Below the pieces are notes generated by a model, which was given only the letters and a program-made list of their open reading frames with translations, was not told the origin of the DNA and did not search any database. The translations under genes were made by a program, and so were the position numbers. A stretch of DNA of 63,488 nt from Desulfobacteraceae bacterium (GTDB lineage Bacteria; Desulfobacterota; Desulfobacteria; Desulfobacterales; Desulfosarcinaceae), in assembly GCA_003599575.1 (NCBI GenBank), contig QZKV01000138.1, positions 1 to 63,488 on the forward strand. Direction: 5' to 3'. Of this stretch, positions 26,474-35,439 are shown in pieces. Within the stretch, counting starts at the first letter, position 1. Each line of letters starts with the position of its first letter.

Positions 26474-27567
26474 CGGGCACCTCCTTTGCGAACGTCAAAG
26501 AGCTTCAGGGCGTTATCCAGATCCAACGGGTTGACGCCGGCCGGACCGTCGCTGGGCAGCACAATCAGGTCCATGCCCTTGTAGACATCGGCCATCTTCA
26601 AACCCACCATGCGTTCGGAACCGACTCCCTTGAGGGCCTCGTTTTTCAAACGCACTTTTTCGGCTTCAGCCAATTTGACCAGAAGGTCGGCCTCGGCCTT
26701 TTTGGCGCGCACGTAGAGATCTTTTTCAGCGGTCTTGCGGGTCACATAAGCTTGTCCCTGCTCCAGCTCAACGTCCGCCGTCACGCGGCCTTCCTGAACG
26801 ATCTTCTTCAGCTCGGCTTCTTCTTTGGCGGCGCGGGCCGCAGCCTGATTGGTAAAGACCAATTGGTCCTTGAGTTTTTTCTCCTCGATATTCTTCTGGA
26901 TCTCATGGCTGTATTTGAAATAGCGCACCAGCACATGCTCTACGCGGATTCCCTTGGAATTAAGCTCCTGATTCAGCCGATCGCAGGCCTCCTGAGCTTT
27001 TTTGACGCGCAGGGGGCTGTTGTAAAAATCTTCAGTGGTCAGTTTGCCCAAGGTTTCCTTGAGGGCCGGTTCGGCTTTGGGGATGATGCCGTTGTCTTCG
27101 AACAGCGTGCCGGGTCCGATCTTTGTAAACGTCAAGTAAGGATTTTCGATGCGGTATAAAATGGAAGCATCCACATCGACGAAAAAGCCGTCCGAAGTCT
27201 GGATATGCGCCACTTTGTCTTTGCGGGCGTTGTCGGCGGCCGTTATGGGATAGTCCGTCAGCTCGAGGACCTGGATATTGCGCGGCAGCCGGTGCATCTG
27301 GTGCAAACCCGGTATCACCAGATGCAGGCCGGCGGTGTAGAACTCGGCCTGCACGCCCCGGTTCATGCCGATGCGCACCACCTTGATGCCGTATTGGCCG
27401 GGTTCCACATAAACGAACAGGGAATTGAAGGCCACCACCAGCAGGGCAGCGACCGCGATCAGGATTTGAATGCCGCGCGAGAGCTTGATTGGCATTTTGG
27501 GCATTCTAAACTGCGGTCTGACGACTTTCTTTTTCAGTGCCTCGCCAAAATCGAAGGGCTTGTCCAT
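26470..27567 (-). CDS. SPFH/HflK-like membrane protein
   Basis: A 365-residue SPFH-family protein, first gene of a two-gene operon. A cytoplasmic leader of about 25 residues is followed by one membrane helix (GIQILIAVAALLVVAFNSLF, about 32-51). The SPFH domain then begins (VYVEPGQYGIKVVRIG) and runs to about 230, and a helical coiled coil reaches about 330. GAGGTG precedes the ATG. It should assemble with the lipoprotein partner into a hetero-oligomeric ring facing the periplasm. No ftsH or peptidase gene is adjacent, so the client is unknown. Calling it hflK is avoided because bacterial SPFH paralogues are numerous. Confidence 0.88.
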   Translation of the reverse strand: MDKPFDFGEALKKKVVRPQFRMPKMPIKLSRGIQILIAVAALLVVAFNSLFVYVEPGQYGIKVVRIGMNRGVQAEFYTAGLHLVIPGLHQMHRLPRNIQVLELTDYPITAADNARKDKVAHIQTSDGFFVDVDASILYRIENPYLTFTKIGPGTLFEDNGIIPKAEPALKETLGKLTTEDFYNSPLRVKKAQEACDRLNQELNSKGIRVEHVLVRYFKYSHEIQKNIEEKKLKDQLVFTNQAAARAAKEEAELKKIVQEGRVTADVELEQGQAYVTRKTAEKDLYVRAKKAEADLLVKLAEAEKVRLKNEALKGVGSERMVGLKMADVYKGMDLIVLPSDGPAGVNPLDLDNALKLFDVRKGGAR

Positions 27568-27718
27568 GATTCACCTCACGGTTCAATTGGAAGATCATGC
27601 GCGATAAGGTGTTCCTGCCTCTGTATTCGTAATCCCAGCACATTCGCACTCGAGCTTCGATCTGGTGGCGATTGCGACGTCTGAGTCGCCGATTCTCGTA
27701 CTTGTACTCAGCGAAGCG

Positions 27719-27762
27719 GTACTCGTACTCGAACTGAAAACATTGGTATGTTCGAGTACGAG
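27719..27762. repeat. Inverted repeat in a GTACTCG-rich stretch
   Basis: CTCGTACTCGAAC (27722-27734) and GTTCGAGTACGAG (27750-27762) form a 13-bp perfect inverted repeat with a 15-base loop. The flanking sequence repeats GTACTCG and CGTACT units (27690-27780). The open frames across it are low-complexity artefacts. The 285-base gap 27568-27852 holds nothing else recognisable. Confidence 0.5.
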
Positions 27763-27852
27763 AGCGAGTACGCGTACGATTTTAATTGTGGCAGACAGTT
27801 TTTTTGCGTTAAACCTGTCTGCGACGAAATCCATCCCGAAAGTACTGCTTTT

Positions 27853-28479
27853 CTACTGCAACCCGCAGAAGGGGTTGTACTTCTTCTCCCTGCCGATGGT
27901 GGTGGCGTCCATGTGGCCGGTGTAGACGACCATATCCTCGGGCAAGGTGAAGAGTTTGGTATGGATGCTGCGGATCAGGGTATTGAAATCGCCGCCGGGG
28001 AAGTCGGTTCGGCCGATGGAGCCGGCAAACAGGGTGTCGCCCACGAAAACCGCCTCGCCGGCATAGAGGGAAATGCCGCCGGGGGTGTGGCCCGGGGTGT
28101 GCAGCACCTTAAATTCGATGTTCCCGACCTGCACCGTATCGCCGTCTTCCAGCAAGCGGTCGGGCACGGGTGAGTCTTCGGAGCGCAGGCCCCACACGGC
28201 CGCACCTCTGGCCAACTGGCTGAGCATGGGCGCATCCAGGGGATGGATCATCAGATCGGCGCCGCTGGCCTGCTTAAGGGCTTTGTTGGCGCTGACATGG
28301 TCAAAATGGCCGTGGGTGTTGATAATGGCCTTAAGGATCAATTTATCCCCGGCCAGCGCCAGCAGGATTTTATCGGCGTCGCCGCCCGGATCGATCACGG
28401 CCGCATGGCGGGTCTGCTCGCATCCGACAATGAAGCAATTGGCCTGAAGCGGTCCTACGGGCATGGAACGAATGATCAT
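27853..28479 (-). CDS. MBL-fold hydrolase (glyoxalase II-like)
   Basis: A 208-residue metallo-beta-lactamase-fold enzyme. The metal-binding motif THGHFDH is near residue 55, the next metal His is in LHTPGHTPGG, an Asp follows in FVGDTLF, and a late His is in YTGHMD. This set matches the hydroxyacylglutathione hydrolase/persulfide dioxygenase-like group; in anaerobes such proteins often act on thioesters. AAGGA precedes the ATG. It lies about 190 bases downstream of nusB on the same strand and could be read through from the long riboflavin/fatty-acid operon, but the spacer is larger than within the operon. Confidence 0.88.
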   Translation of the reverse strand: MIIRSMPVGPLQANCFIVGCEQTRHAAVIDPGGDADKILLALAGDKLILKAIINTHGHFDHVSANKALKQASGADLMIHPLDAPMLSQLARGAAVWGLRSEDSPVPDRLLEDGDTVQVGNIEFKVLHTPGHTPGGISLYAGEAVFVGDTLFAGSIGRTDFPGGDFNTLIRSIHTKLFTLPEDMVVYTGHMDATTIGREKKYNPFCGLQ

Positions 28480-28670
28480 GATGTGTCCTTCCTTATTGAG
28501 TCATTGAGTCCCGCGGTCTCGATATGTTTGGATGCTTTCTTCCTCTTAGACAGCGAAGCGTTGCGCGTAAGCGTACAATACTTGATAGACCCGGGCGCCT
28601 TTCGATTCCGACTCCGCTGGGATTAGCGAGTGTCCACCCAGCGCCGCCAACGCAGCCAGCACGCAACCAG

Positions 28671-29144
28671 TTAATCTCCGTCGAGGGCTTGAGAGGCTTC
28701 ATCCATGCTGAACGGTAGCGGCGTTTTTTGCAGCTGACCTTCTTCAATGGCCATGCGGATGCTGTCCAAAATGCCGTTGATAAAAGCGCCCGATTCGGGT
28801 GTTCCAAAGCGTTTGCCGATGTCGATGGCCTCGTTGATGGACACTTTGGCCGGTATATCGGCACCGTAAAGCAACTCGAAGACGGCGATACGCAAAATGT
28901 TGCGGTCCACACAGGCCATGCGCCGCATTTTCCAATTGCTGGAATAGCGTTCGATCACCTGGTCTATTGCGGCCTTGTGCTCCAGTACGCCTTTGACCAG
29001 GTACTCGAAAAAGGGATAAAAGCGCTTGCCCGGAGGAAAACAGCCGCAATAATCGTTGAGCACCTGCCTGGAAAAGGCGCAATTCATATCCATGCTGAAC
29101 AATGCTTGCATGGCCAGTTCTCTGGATTGTCGACGGGTTCCCAT
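28671..29144 (-). CDS. nusB: Transcription antitermination protein NusB
   Basis: A 157-residue all-helical RNA-binding protein. It has the family opening TRRQSRELAMQALFSMD, the central VDRNILRIAVFELLYG and the late SINEAIDIGKRFGTPESGAFINGILD, all hallmarks of NusB. With NusE (S10) it binds boxA RNA and promotes rRNA antitermination. It has about 10-15 more C-terminal residues than typical. The ATG lies two bases after the ribH stop with no separate ribosome site, suggesting translational coupling. ribH-nusB adjacency is widely conserved. It is the last gene of the long minus-strand run that begins at rpmF. Confidence 0.95.
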   Translation of the reverse strand: MGTRRQSRELAMQALFSMDMNCAFSRQVLNDYCGCFPPGKRFYPFFEYLVKGVLEHKAAIDQVIERYSSNWKMRRMACVDRNILRIAVFELLYGADIPAKVSINEAIDIGKRFGTPESGAFINGILDSIRMAIEEGQLQKTPLPFSMDEASQALDGD

Positions 29145-29146
29145 AA

Positions 29147-29620
29147 CTAGATCTTTTCTACAACCCCCATCAGATTGGCCATCTCAACGGCGGCCAGTGC
29201 GGCATCCCAACCCTTGTTGCCGGCTTTGCTTCCGGCCCTTTCGATGGCCTGTTCGAGGGAGTCGGTGGTCAAGACGCCGAAGATGATCGGCATGCCCGTT
29301 TCCATGCTGGCCATGGCAATGCCCTTGGACACTTCGGCACTGACATAGTCAAAGTGGGGCGTGGCGCCGCGGATGACCGCACCCAGGCAAATAACGGCAT
29401 CATGATGTTTCTTGAGCGCCAGCTTGCGCGCCATCAGGGGAATTTCGAAGGCGCCGGGCACCTTGATGACATCGATATCCTTGTCGCGGGTGCCGCTGCG
29501 GGTCAACGCATCCAGTGCGCCGTCCACCAGTCTATCGGTGATGAAACTGTTGAATCGGCTCACCACAATGACGAACTTCTTCCCTTCGGCCACAAGGTTG
29601 GCTTCAATAATATTGGGCAT
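29147..29620 (-). CDS. ribH: 6,7-dimethyl-8-ribityllumazine synthase
   Basis: A 157-residue enzyme that joins 3,4-dihydroxy-2-butanone phosphate to the ribityl pyrimidine to make lumazine, the penultimate step to riboflavin. It shows the family signatures [25 protein letters not shown] and [15 protein letters not shown] with the catalytic His. Length is normal. GGAGG lies at ideal distance before the ATG. It sits between ribBA and nusB in the riboflavin part of the operon. Confidence 0.96.
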   Translation of the reverse strand: MPNIIEANLVAEGKKFVIVVSRFNSFITDRLVDGALDALTRSGTRDKDIDVIKVPGAFEIPLMARKLALKKHHDAVICLGAVIRGATPHFDYVSAEVSKGIAMASMETGMPIIFGVLTTDSLEQAIERAGSKAGNKGWDAALAAVEMANLMGVVEKI

Positions 29621-29802
29621 TGGCTACCTCCGGTTTGGTCTGTGCCGCTTCAATTTCGTCCGTTTTTTTGGGTTCGCTTCAGCTATCTTCCCGAGGCCGC
29701 AGAGAGAGCCGGCTTTCTGCCGCTGCGAAAAAACCTTTTTGCCGATAAGAAAGGCCGCGTGCAAACACGGGCGCGTCGCATCGTGGCGGGCTGACCGCGC
29801 CT

Positions 29803-31023
29803 TTATTGGGTGTGTACATCCAACTGCAGCAGGTGGCCCATCTTGAGTTTTTTGCACTCCAGATAGCAGCGGTTGTACTCGTTGGGCACCACTTCGATGG
29901 GGATCTGTTCGACAATGCTGAGTCCGTAGCCATCCAGACCGACCATCTTCTTGGGGTTGTTGGTCAGCAAGCGCATCTGACGCACCCCCAGGTTGCGCAG
30001 CATCTGAGCGCCCAGGCCGTAATCGCGCAAGTCATCCTTGAAGCCGAGCTTGCGGTTGGCTTCCACGGTATCGAGCCCATGCTTCTGCTGCAGCTCATAA
30101 GCCTTGAGTTTGTTAACCAATCCGATGCCACGGCCCTCCTGGCGCAGGTAGATGATCACCCCCGAGCCTTCCTTGGCGAGCATGGACATTGCCTTGTGCA
30201 GCTGGTCGCCGCAGTCGCAACGCAATGAACCGAAAATATCGCCGGTCATGCATTCGGAATGGACGCGCACCAGAACGGGTTTACCCGGGTCGATCTCGCC
30301 TTTGACCAGGGCGATGTGCAACTGCTCGTCCACATCGTTTTCAAAGGCAATGATCCGGAATTCGCCGCCATGCTCGGTGGGGATGGTGGTTTCGGCCGCC
30401 CGGTGCACGAACAGTTCGTTGCGCATCCGGTATTCCACCAGATCGGCGATGGTCACGATGCCGATTCCGTGCTGTTCGCTGAATTGGATCAAGGTGGGCA
30501 TGCGGGCCATGGTGCCGTCTTCGTCCATGATTTCACAGATCACCCCCGCCGGCTTGAGTCCCGCCAGACGGGCCAGATCCACCGAACCTTCGGTTTGTCC
30601 AACGCGCACCATAACGCCGCCGTCCCTGGCGCGCAGGGGGAAAACATGGCCGGGACGCACCAGGTCGCCGGGTTGGGCGTCGTCGGCCACCGCAGTCATT
30701 ATGGTCTTAGCGCGGTCGGCCGCCGATATCCCGGTCGTTACCCCGTATTTGGCTTCGATGGACACGGTAAAGCCGGTCTGGAAGGGCGAGGTGTTGTTTT
30801 TGACCATCAGCGGCAGTTCCAGTTGGTCGCATTTGTCGCTGGTCATGGACAGGCAGATCAGGCCGCGGCCATATTTGGCCATGAAATTGATGGCCGCGGA
30901 GGTCACCTTTTCAGCGGCCATGGTCAGATCGCCTTCATTTTCGCGATCCTCATCGTCCACCAGAATGACCATTTTCCCGGCCGCGATATCTTCAATGGCT
31001 TGTTCAACGGTTAAGCGTGGCAT
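29803..31023 (-). CDS. ribBA: Bifunctional DHBP synthase / GTP cyclohydrolase II
   Basis: A 406-residue fusion enzyme. The N-terminal half (about residues 1-200) is 3,4-dihydroxy-2-butanone-4-phosphate synthase, with the acidic metal loop VDDEDRENEGDL. The C-terminal half is GTP cyclohydrolase II, with the zinc site in SECMTGDIFGSLRCDCGDQL and the catalytic loop RQEGRGIGL. Together they supply both starting branches of riboflavin synthesis. GGAGA lies upstream of the ATG. The 182-base gap to ribH is unusually long for this cluster and shows no gene. No FMN riboswitch was found anywhere in the rib region. Confidence 0.96.
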   Translation of the reverse strand: MPRLTVEQAIEDIAAGKMVILVDDEDRENEGDLTMAAEKVTSAAINFMAKYGRGLICLSMTSDKCDQLELPLMVKNNTSPFQTGFTVSIEAKYGVTTGISAADRAKTIMTAVADDAQPGDLVRPGHVFPLRARDGGVMVRVGQTEGSVDLARLAGLKPAGVICEIMDEDGTMARMPTLIQFSEQHGIGIVTIADLVEYRMRNELFVHRAAETTIPTEHGGEFRIIAFENDVDEQLHIALVKGEIDPGKPVLVRVHSECMTGDIFGSLRCDCGDQLHKAMSMLAKEGSGVIIYLRQEGRGIGLVNKLKAYELQQKHGLDTVEANRKLGFKDDLRDYGLGAQMLRNLGVRQMRLLTNNPKKMVGLDGYGLSIVEQIPIEVVPNEYNRCYLECKKLKMGHLLQLDVHTQ

Positions 31024-31054
31024 GGCATTATATTCTCCGTTCGAAATGCATGTA

Positions 31055-31077
31055 TAGGGGCGAATGATTCGCCCCTA
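31055..31077. repeat. Palindrome spanning the ribE stop codon
   Basis: TAGGGGCGAAT, one base, ATTCGCCCCTA: an 11-bp perfect inverted repeat. Its right end contains the ribE stop codon (31075-31077). Palindromes of this exact type (GGGGCGAAT-ATTCGCCCC) are widespread short repeats in bacterial genomes. It lies in the ribE-ribBA junction and could form a stable mRNA hairpin. Confidence 0.65.
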
Positions 31078-31740
31078 GGGGCGATCCAAAAATCCCGCTT
31101 TGGCTAGCAGTTCCATATCGATGCCGCGCGACGCCCCCCCGGGCTTGTCTTGCGCGCCGGACATGAAGCGCTGTATATACTTGCCGATCAGGTCGGTTTC
31201 AATATTAAAGGCGGCACCGATTTCCTTGCGGCCGATGGTGGTGATCGCGGCCGTGTGAGGGATGATGCTCACCTGAAAACTGTCGGCTTCGAGGCGATTG
31301 ATGGTCAGGCTCACGCCATCCACGGCCACCGACCCCTTGACGATCATGCAACGGGTCAACTCGTGCGGGACACTGAAGGTCAGCACCATGGCATTGGCGA
31401 CCGATTCGCGCTGCGCCAGATATCCGATGCCGTCCACATGCCCGGACACCAGATGGCCGTCAAGCCGGTCGGATAGTCGCATGGCGCGCTCCAGGTTGAC
31501 CCGGTCGCCGATCCTTGCGGCGGAAAAGATCGTCTTGGACAGCGTTTCGGGGGACACATCGCTGGTGAACCGACTGCCCGCCAGGGACGTCACGGTCAGG
31601 CAAGCCCCGTTGACGGCGATGCTGTCCCCGATGCGGGTGCCCTGCAATTCATAATCGGCGGCCACGGCAATCGCCCTGGCCCCTGCGACCGAACGCACGC
31701 CCGTCAGGGTTCCCTGACCTTCTATTATTCCAGTAAACAT
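31075..31740 (-). CDS. ribE: Riboflavin synthase alpha subunit
   Basis: A 221-residue enzyme that converts two lumazines into riboflavin. Two lumazine-binding repeats are visible, starting at MFTGIIEGQGTL and at HLVSGHVDGIGYL (about residue 95). I start at ATG 31740 because MFTGIIE is the near-universal N-terminus. The frame stays open to 31842, but that extension is an AT-rich repeat, not protein-like. No clear ribosome site precedes 31740, so translation may be coupled to ribD, about 90 bases upstream. It lies between ribD and ribBA. Confidence 0.95.
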   Translation of the reverse strand: MFTGIIEGQGTLTGVRSVAGARAIAVAADYELQGTRIGDSIAVNGACLTVTSLAGSRFTSDVSPETLSKTIFSAARIGDRVNLERAMRLSDRLDGHLVSGHVDGIGYLAQRESVANAMVLTFSVPHELTRCMIVKGSVAVDGVSLTINRLEADSFQVSIIPHTAAITTIGRKEIGAAFNIETDLIGKYIQRFMSGAQDKPGGASRGIDMELLAKAGFLDRP

Positions 31741-31791
31741 AAATACTTGGTCTGAATTGTCATTGTGGGTGTGGTCAATCAAACCTTCTTC

Positions 31792-31849
31792 AATTTCAAA
31801 TCTCAAATTTCCAAATCTCAAATTTGAAATTTCAAATTTCAAATTTCTT
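31792..31849. repeat. AT-rich direct and inverted repeat at the ribD/ribE junction
   Basis: Units of CAAATTTC, CAAATCTC and AAATTTGAAATTT are repeated head to tail across 58 bases, in sharp contrast to the GC-rich surroundings. Sequences of this kind (giving FEISNLRFEI when translated) occur as dispersed short repeats in many bacteria. It contains the last codons and the stop of ribD. Confidence 0.7.
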
Positions 31850-32941
31850 TAAGTATCCCTGCACCATAATGTCTTCGCCCACCATTTCTACCGTCATGTC
31901 CTGCAGGGTCAGGGCATCTTTCATGAGAGCGGCGCCCTGGCCACGGAACATGGAAACGCCGTCGTCGCCGCCCGTCACTTTGGGAGCATAGAAAATAATC
32001 ATTTTATCCACGATGTCGGCCGCCAGGGCGCTTCCGGCCACCTGCGCGCCGCCTTCAATCAAAAGGCTGGTAATGCCCATTCGACCGAGTTGCCCCATCA
32101 GGGCATTCAAATCGATGCGCCCCTTCTTGACCGGGCTCTCCAGGATGCGCGCGCCGCTGGCCACCAGTCGCCGGTGGTCCATCTCTGATGCATCCGGTCC
32201 ACATACCACGTAAGTAGGGGCATTGGAAACCTGGGTCAGCATCTGGGCCCTTTTGGACATGGACAACCGCGTATCGAGCACCAGCCGAATGGGATCCACA
32301 CCCTTTCCGTGCGCCGGCCGGGCCGTCAGGCTGGGATCGTCCGATTTAACAGTGCCAATGCCGACCAGTATGGCATCCATGGCGTGCCGCAGGCGATGGA
32401 CCCGGCTGCGCGCCGCTTCGCCGGTGACCCAGCGGGCATCGCCCGTGCGGGTGGCAATGCGCCCGTCCAGGGTGGCTGCCATTTTAAGCACCACAAAAGG
32501 CTGCCGGGTGGTTACGAATTTGATAAAGCTTTCGTTGAGCTGCCGGGCTTCACGCTCCTTGACCCCGCACACGACCTCAATGCCCCGTGATTGCAGAAAG
32601 TCGTTTCCACCGCCCTGGACATCCGGATTGGGATCGGCCATGGCCGCTACCACGCGGCGGATGCCTGCGGCCACGATCTTTTCGGTACACGGCGGGGTTC
32701 GGCCAAAATGATGGCACGGCTCCAAGGTGACATACAGAGTGGCCCCGCTGGCTCGTTCACCGGCGTCATCAATGGCGTTGACTTCGGCATGCGCTGCGCC
32801 TACGGCCTGATGATATCCCTGGCCGACCACCTGATCATCTTTGATCACGACCGCCCCGACCAGTGGATTGGGCGAAACGTATCCCGCACCGCGGGCGGCC
32901 AGCGCCAGCGCCAGCGCCATATAATCGTCATCGTTCATCAT
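31832..32941 (-). CDS. ribD: Bifunctional pyrimidine deaminase/reductase
   Basis: A 369-residue riboflavin-pathway enzyme. The N-terminal deaminase domain has the zinc motifs HAEVNAI and LEPCHHFGRTPPC. The C-terminal reductase domain begins near KMAATLDGRIATRTGDARWVTG and includes DPIRLVLDTRL. It deaminates and then reduces the pyrimidine product of GTP cyclohydrolase II. The last residues (KKFEI) and the stop fall inside the AT-rich repeat, so the original C-terminus may have been replaced. A GGTGA site precedes the two tandem ATGs at 32941/32938. nrdR lies 116 bases upstream, a common neighbour. Confidence 0.95.
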   Translation of the reverse strand: MMNDDDYMALALALAARGAGYVSPNPLVGAVVIKDDQVVGQGYHQAVGAAHAEVNAIDDAGERASGATLYVTLEPCHHFGRTPPCTEKIVAAGIRRVVAAMADPNPDVQGGGNDFLQSRGIEVVCGVKEREARQLNESFIKFVTTRQPFVVLKMAATLDGRIATRTGDARWVTGEAARSRVHRLRHAMDAILVGIGTVKSDDPSLTARPAHGKGVDPIRLVLDTRLSMSKRAQMLTQVSNAPTYVVCGPDASEMDHRRLVASGARILESPVKKGRIDLNALMGQLGRMGITSLLIEGGAQVAGSALAADIVDKMIIFYAPKVTGGDDGVSMFRGQGAALMKDALTLQDMTVEMVGEDIMVQGYLKKFEI

Positions 32942-33057
32942 CGCTTTTTCACCGGATCCGAAGGTGCCGAATTCGAAAAAGTCCGTTTAGCCTTCACCTG
33001 GAGCGAAGCGAGGGATCGTATCCTGCGAAATCGCTGAGTGGAAAAGAATTCCGCCTT

Positions 33058-33513
33058 TCACCGTTCGCTGAGAAGGGTTTTCAGTTCCGCCACAAAATCG
33101 TTGACGTCCTTGAATTCACGATAGACCGAAGCAAAGCGCACATAGGCGATATCGCTAAGCGTATGCAGCTTCGCCATCACCTTTTCCCCGACCACCCGCG
33201 AGGGAATTTCTTTTTCGCCGGTCTCACGCAAGTCGCGCTCAAGGTCTTCAATAAAATCCTCGATGGCATTCATGCTGATGTCCAGTTTCTGGCAGGCCTT
33301 GCGCATCCCCGAACGCACTTTCTCACGATTGAAAACCTCCCGGCGGCCATCTTTTTTGACGATCATGATGGGGATCTCTTCGATATGCTCGTAGGTGGTG
33401 AATCTCCGGGCACAATCGATGCACTCGCGCCGCCGCCGGATCACAGCCCCATCCTTGCTCACCCGGGAATCGATCACCTTGTTGTCCATCTCACCGCAAA
33501 AGGGACACTTCAT
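33058..33513 (-). CDS. nrdR: Transcriptional repressor NrdR
   Basis: A 151-residue repressor of ribonucleotide reductase genes that senses ATP/dATP. The N-terminal zinc ribbon has CPFC and CIDC pairs, and an ATP-cone domain follows ([23 protein letters not shown]). I start at ATG 33513, which has GGAGGTG at good spacing and the family N-terminus MKCPFCG. The start overlaps the stop of the dCMP deaminase gene by 4 bases (ATGA). The pairing with dCMP deaminase and glyA groups deoxynucleotide functions. Confidence 0.96.
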   Translation of the reverse strand: MKCPFCGEMDNKVIDSRVSKDGAVIRRRRECIDCARRFTTYEHIEEIPIMIVKKDGRREVFNREKVRSGMRKACQKLDISMNAIEDFIEDLERDLRETGEKEIPSRVVGEKVMAKLHTLSDIAYVRFASVYREFKDVNDFVAELKTLLSER

Positions 33514-33989
33514 GAAGGCACCTCCGTCTGGCTGCTCGGCCACTTTTCCAGTTCCACCCCAGCTTCGCCCAGCATTTCACTCGACAAGGAATCGGCATAA
33601 CCGGATGCATAGACAATCCGAACGATGCCCGCATTGATGATCATTTTGGCGCAAATCGAACACGGCAGATTGGTGCAGAAAAGGGTCGCCCCTTTGATGG
33701 AAACGCCATGATAGGCGGCTTGGATAATGGCATTTTGCTCGGCATGAATCCCGCGGCACAACTCATGCCGTTCGCCCGAGGGTACATTGCGTTGCTGGCG
33801 TAAACAGCCCGTTTCGGCGCAATGGCGCACCTGGCTGGGTGCACCATTGTATCCGGTGGCCAGCAGCCGGCGATCCTTTACCAACACGGCGCCCACGGAC
33901 CGCCGCAGGCAGGTCGAGCGTTTGGCCACCAGGCAGGTGATGTCCATGAAGTAGGTATCCCAGGAGGGGCGCTCTTTTCCGGAAGTCAT
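33510..33989 (-). CDS. comEB: dCMP deaminase (ComEB-type)
   Basis: A 159-residue zinc enzyme converting dCMP to dUMP for dTTP synthesis. The catalytic zinc site is in GIHAEQNAI and LPCSICAKM, and the substrate segment is GYNGAPS. The internal CRHC-like insertion region ([11 protein letters not shown]) is also typical. The frame is open to 34037 (a TTG), with ATGs at 34031, 33995 and 33989. I choose 33989 because AAGGGA lies about seven bases upstream and the length then matches the family. It overlaps nrdR by 4 bases and follows glyA. Confidence 0.9.
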   Translation of the reverse strand: MTSGKERPSWDTYFMDITCLVAKRSTCLRRSVGAVLVKDRRLLATGYNGAPSQVRHCAETGCLRQQRNVPSGERHELCRGIHAEQNAIIQAAYHGVSIKGATLFCTNLPCSICAKMIINAGIVRIVYASGYADSLSSEMLGEAGVELEKWPSSQTEVPS

Positions 33990-34106
33990 TGTCATTTCCC
34001 TTTGTTCAGCGCTCAGATTCGGTTCGTCCATCCTCAATCAATTCCGCGGCGTGCCCGGCACAGGACAGCTATTTAAAAGAACGGCCCGGTTGTCCGGAAA
34101 CGTCAA

Positions 34107-35348
34107 TCAGGCATACAGTGGAAAAGCGCTGCACAATTCGGCCACTTCAAGCCGCGTGCGCTCGAGCACACGCGGATCTTCCTGGCTTTTGAGCACCTCG
34201 ACGATCATGGCCGCGATTTGGCGCATCTCTTCCGTCCCCATGCCGCGGCTGGTGACATAAGGCGTGCCGATGCGGATGCCGCTGGTGACCAGGGGGCCGC
34301 GCCGGTCAAAGGGGACGGCATTCTTGTTGACCGTGATGCCTGCTTCCCCCAGGGCGGCTTCGGCCGCCTTGCCGGTAATATCCCAGGCGGTCAGATCTAC
34401 CAGGATGAGATGGTTGTCCGTCCCCCCTGAAACCAGCTGCAGGCCCGCGCTTTGCAGGCCATCGGCCATGGCGCTCGCATTGGCCAGCACGTTGGCTTGA
34501 TAGGTCTTGAACTCCGGCGCCAATGCCTCCTTGAAGGCCACGGCCTTGGCGGCCACCACGTGCATCAAAGGTCCGCCCTGAATGCCCGGGAACACTTCGC
34601 TGCGCAACTTGTCCGCAAACTCGGTTTTGGACAGAATCAGCCCGCCGCGCGGCCCGCGCAACGTTTTGTGCGTAGTGGAGGTGACCACATGAGCATGCGG
34701 GACCGGGGATGGGTGCAGGCCGGTGGCCACCAATCCGGCGATGTGGGCCATGTCCACCATGAGAAAGGCCCCCACTTCGGCCGCTATTTCGCCGAAGGCT
34801 GCGAAATCAAGTACCCGCGGATAAGCGCTGGCCCCGGCCACGATCATTTTGGGCCGGTGCTCCCGTGCGATCCGGCGAACTTCGGCATAGTCGATGGTGC
34901 TGGTGCGGGCATCGACCCCGTAGTGCACGAAGCGATAGAGCCGGCCCGAAAAACTGACTTTGGCGCCGTGCGTAAGATGGCCGCCATGGGCCAGATCCAT
35001 GCCCAGCACCGTATCACCCGTCTGGAGCAAGGCAAAGTACGCCGCCATGTTGGCTTGCGAACCGGAGTGGGGCTGTACGTTTGAGTACTCGGCGCCAAAG
35101 AGCCGGCCCACCCGTTCTATGGCCAGGCTTTCCGCCACATCCACATACTCGCAACCGCCGTAGTAGCGTTTGCCCGGATAGCCTTCGGCGTATTTGTTGG
35201 TCAACAGACTGCCTTGAGCGGCCATGACCGCCCGGCTGGCGATGTTCTCCGATGCAATCAACTCCAGATGGCTGGTTTGGCGGTCCAGTTCCTGATCCAG
35301 AACCCGCGCAATCTCAGGATCCACTGCCCCGATTAGATCGTTGTTCAA
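34107..35348 (-). CDS. glyA: Serine hydroxymethyltransferase
   Basis: A 413-residue PLP enzyme interconverting serine and glycine with tetrahydrofolate, the main one-carbon entry point. The PLP-lysine motif is [14 protein letters not shown], with further signatures [16 protein letters not shown] and [15 protein letters not shown]. The start codon is TTG at 35348 with AAGGAGG seven bases upstream, a clear case of a non-ATG start. It lies between rpiB and the dCMP deaminase gene, the usual order in related bacteria. Confidence 0.97.
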   Translation of the reverse strand: MNNDLIGAVDPEIARVLDQELDRQTSHLELIASENIASRAVMAAQGSLLTNKYAEGYPGKRYYGGCEYVDVAESLAIERVGRLFGAEYSNVQPHSGSQANMAAYFALLQTGDTVLGMDLAHGGHLTHGAKVSFSGRLYRFVHYGVDARTSTIDYAEVRRIAREHRPKMIVAGASAYPRVLDFAAFGEIAAEVGAFLMVDMAHIAGLVATGLHPSPVPHAHVVTSTTHKTLRGPRGGLILSKTEFADKLRSEVFPGIQGGPLMHVVAAKAVAFKEALAPEFKTYQANVLANASAMADGLQSAGLQLVSGGTDNHLILVDLTAWDITGKAAEAALGEAGITVNKNAVPFDRRGPLVTSGIRIGTPYVTSRGMGTEEMRQIAAMIVEVLKSQEDPRVLERTRLEVAELCSAFPLYA

Positions 35349-35439
35349 AGTTCACCCTCCTTGAGTTCCCAACGGCGGTCGCCGTATGGCCCCTCCTTTT
35401 TTGGCCCCCCGTCCGAGGAGGCTGAATGAAGGATGCTCT

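Noticed and set aside
27595..27834. A low-complexity 79-codon minus-strand frame
   Set aside because: Its Ser/Thr-rich translation comes from the GTACTCG repeats and there is no ribosome site.
28671..33057. An FMN riboswitch controlling the riboflavin genes
   Set aside because: I scanned the spacers of the rib genes and saw none of the conserved RFN elements. The genes are embedded in a long operon.
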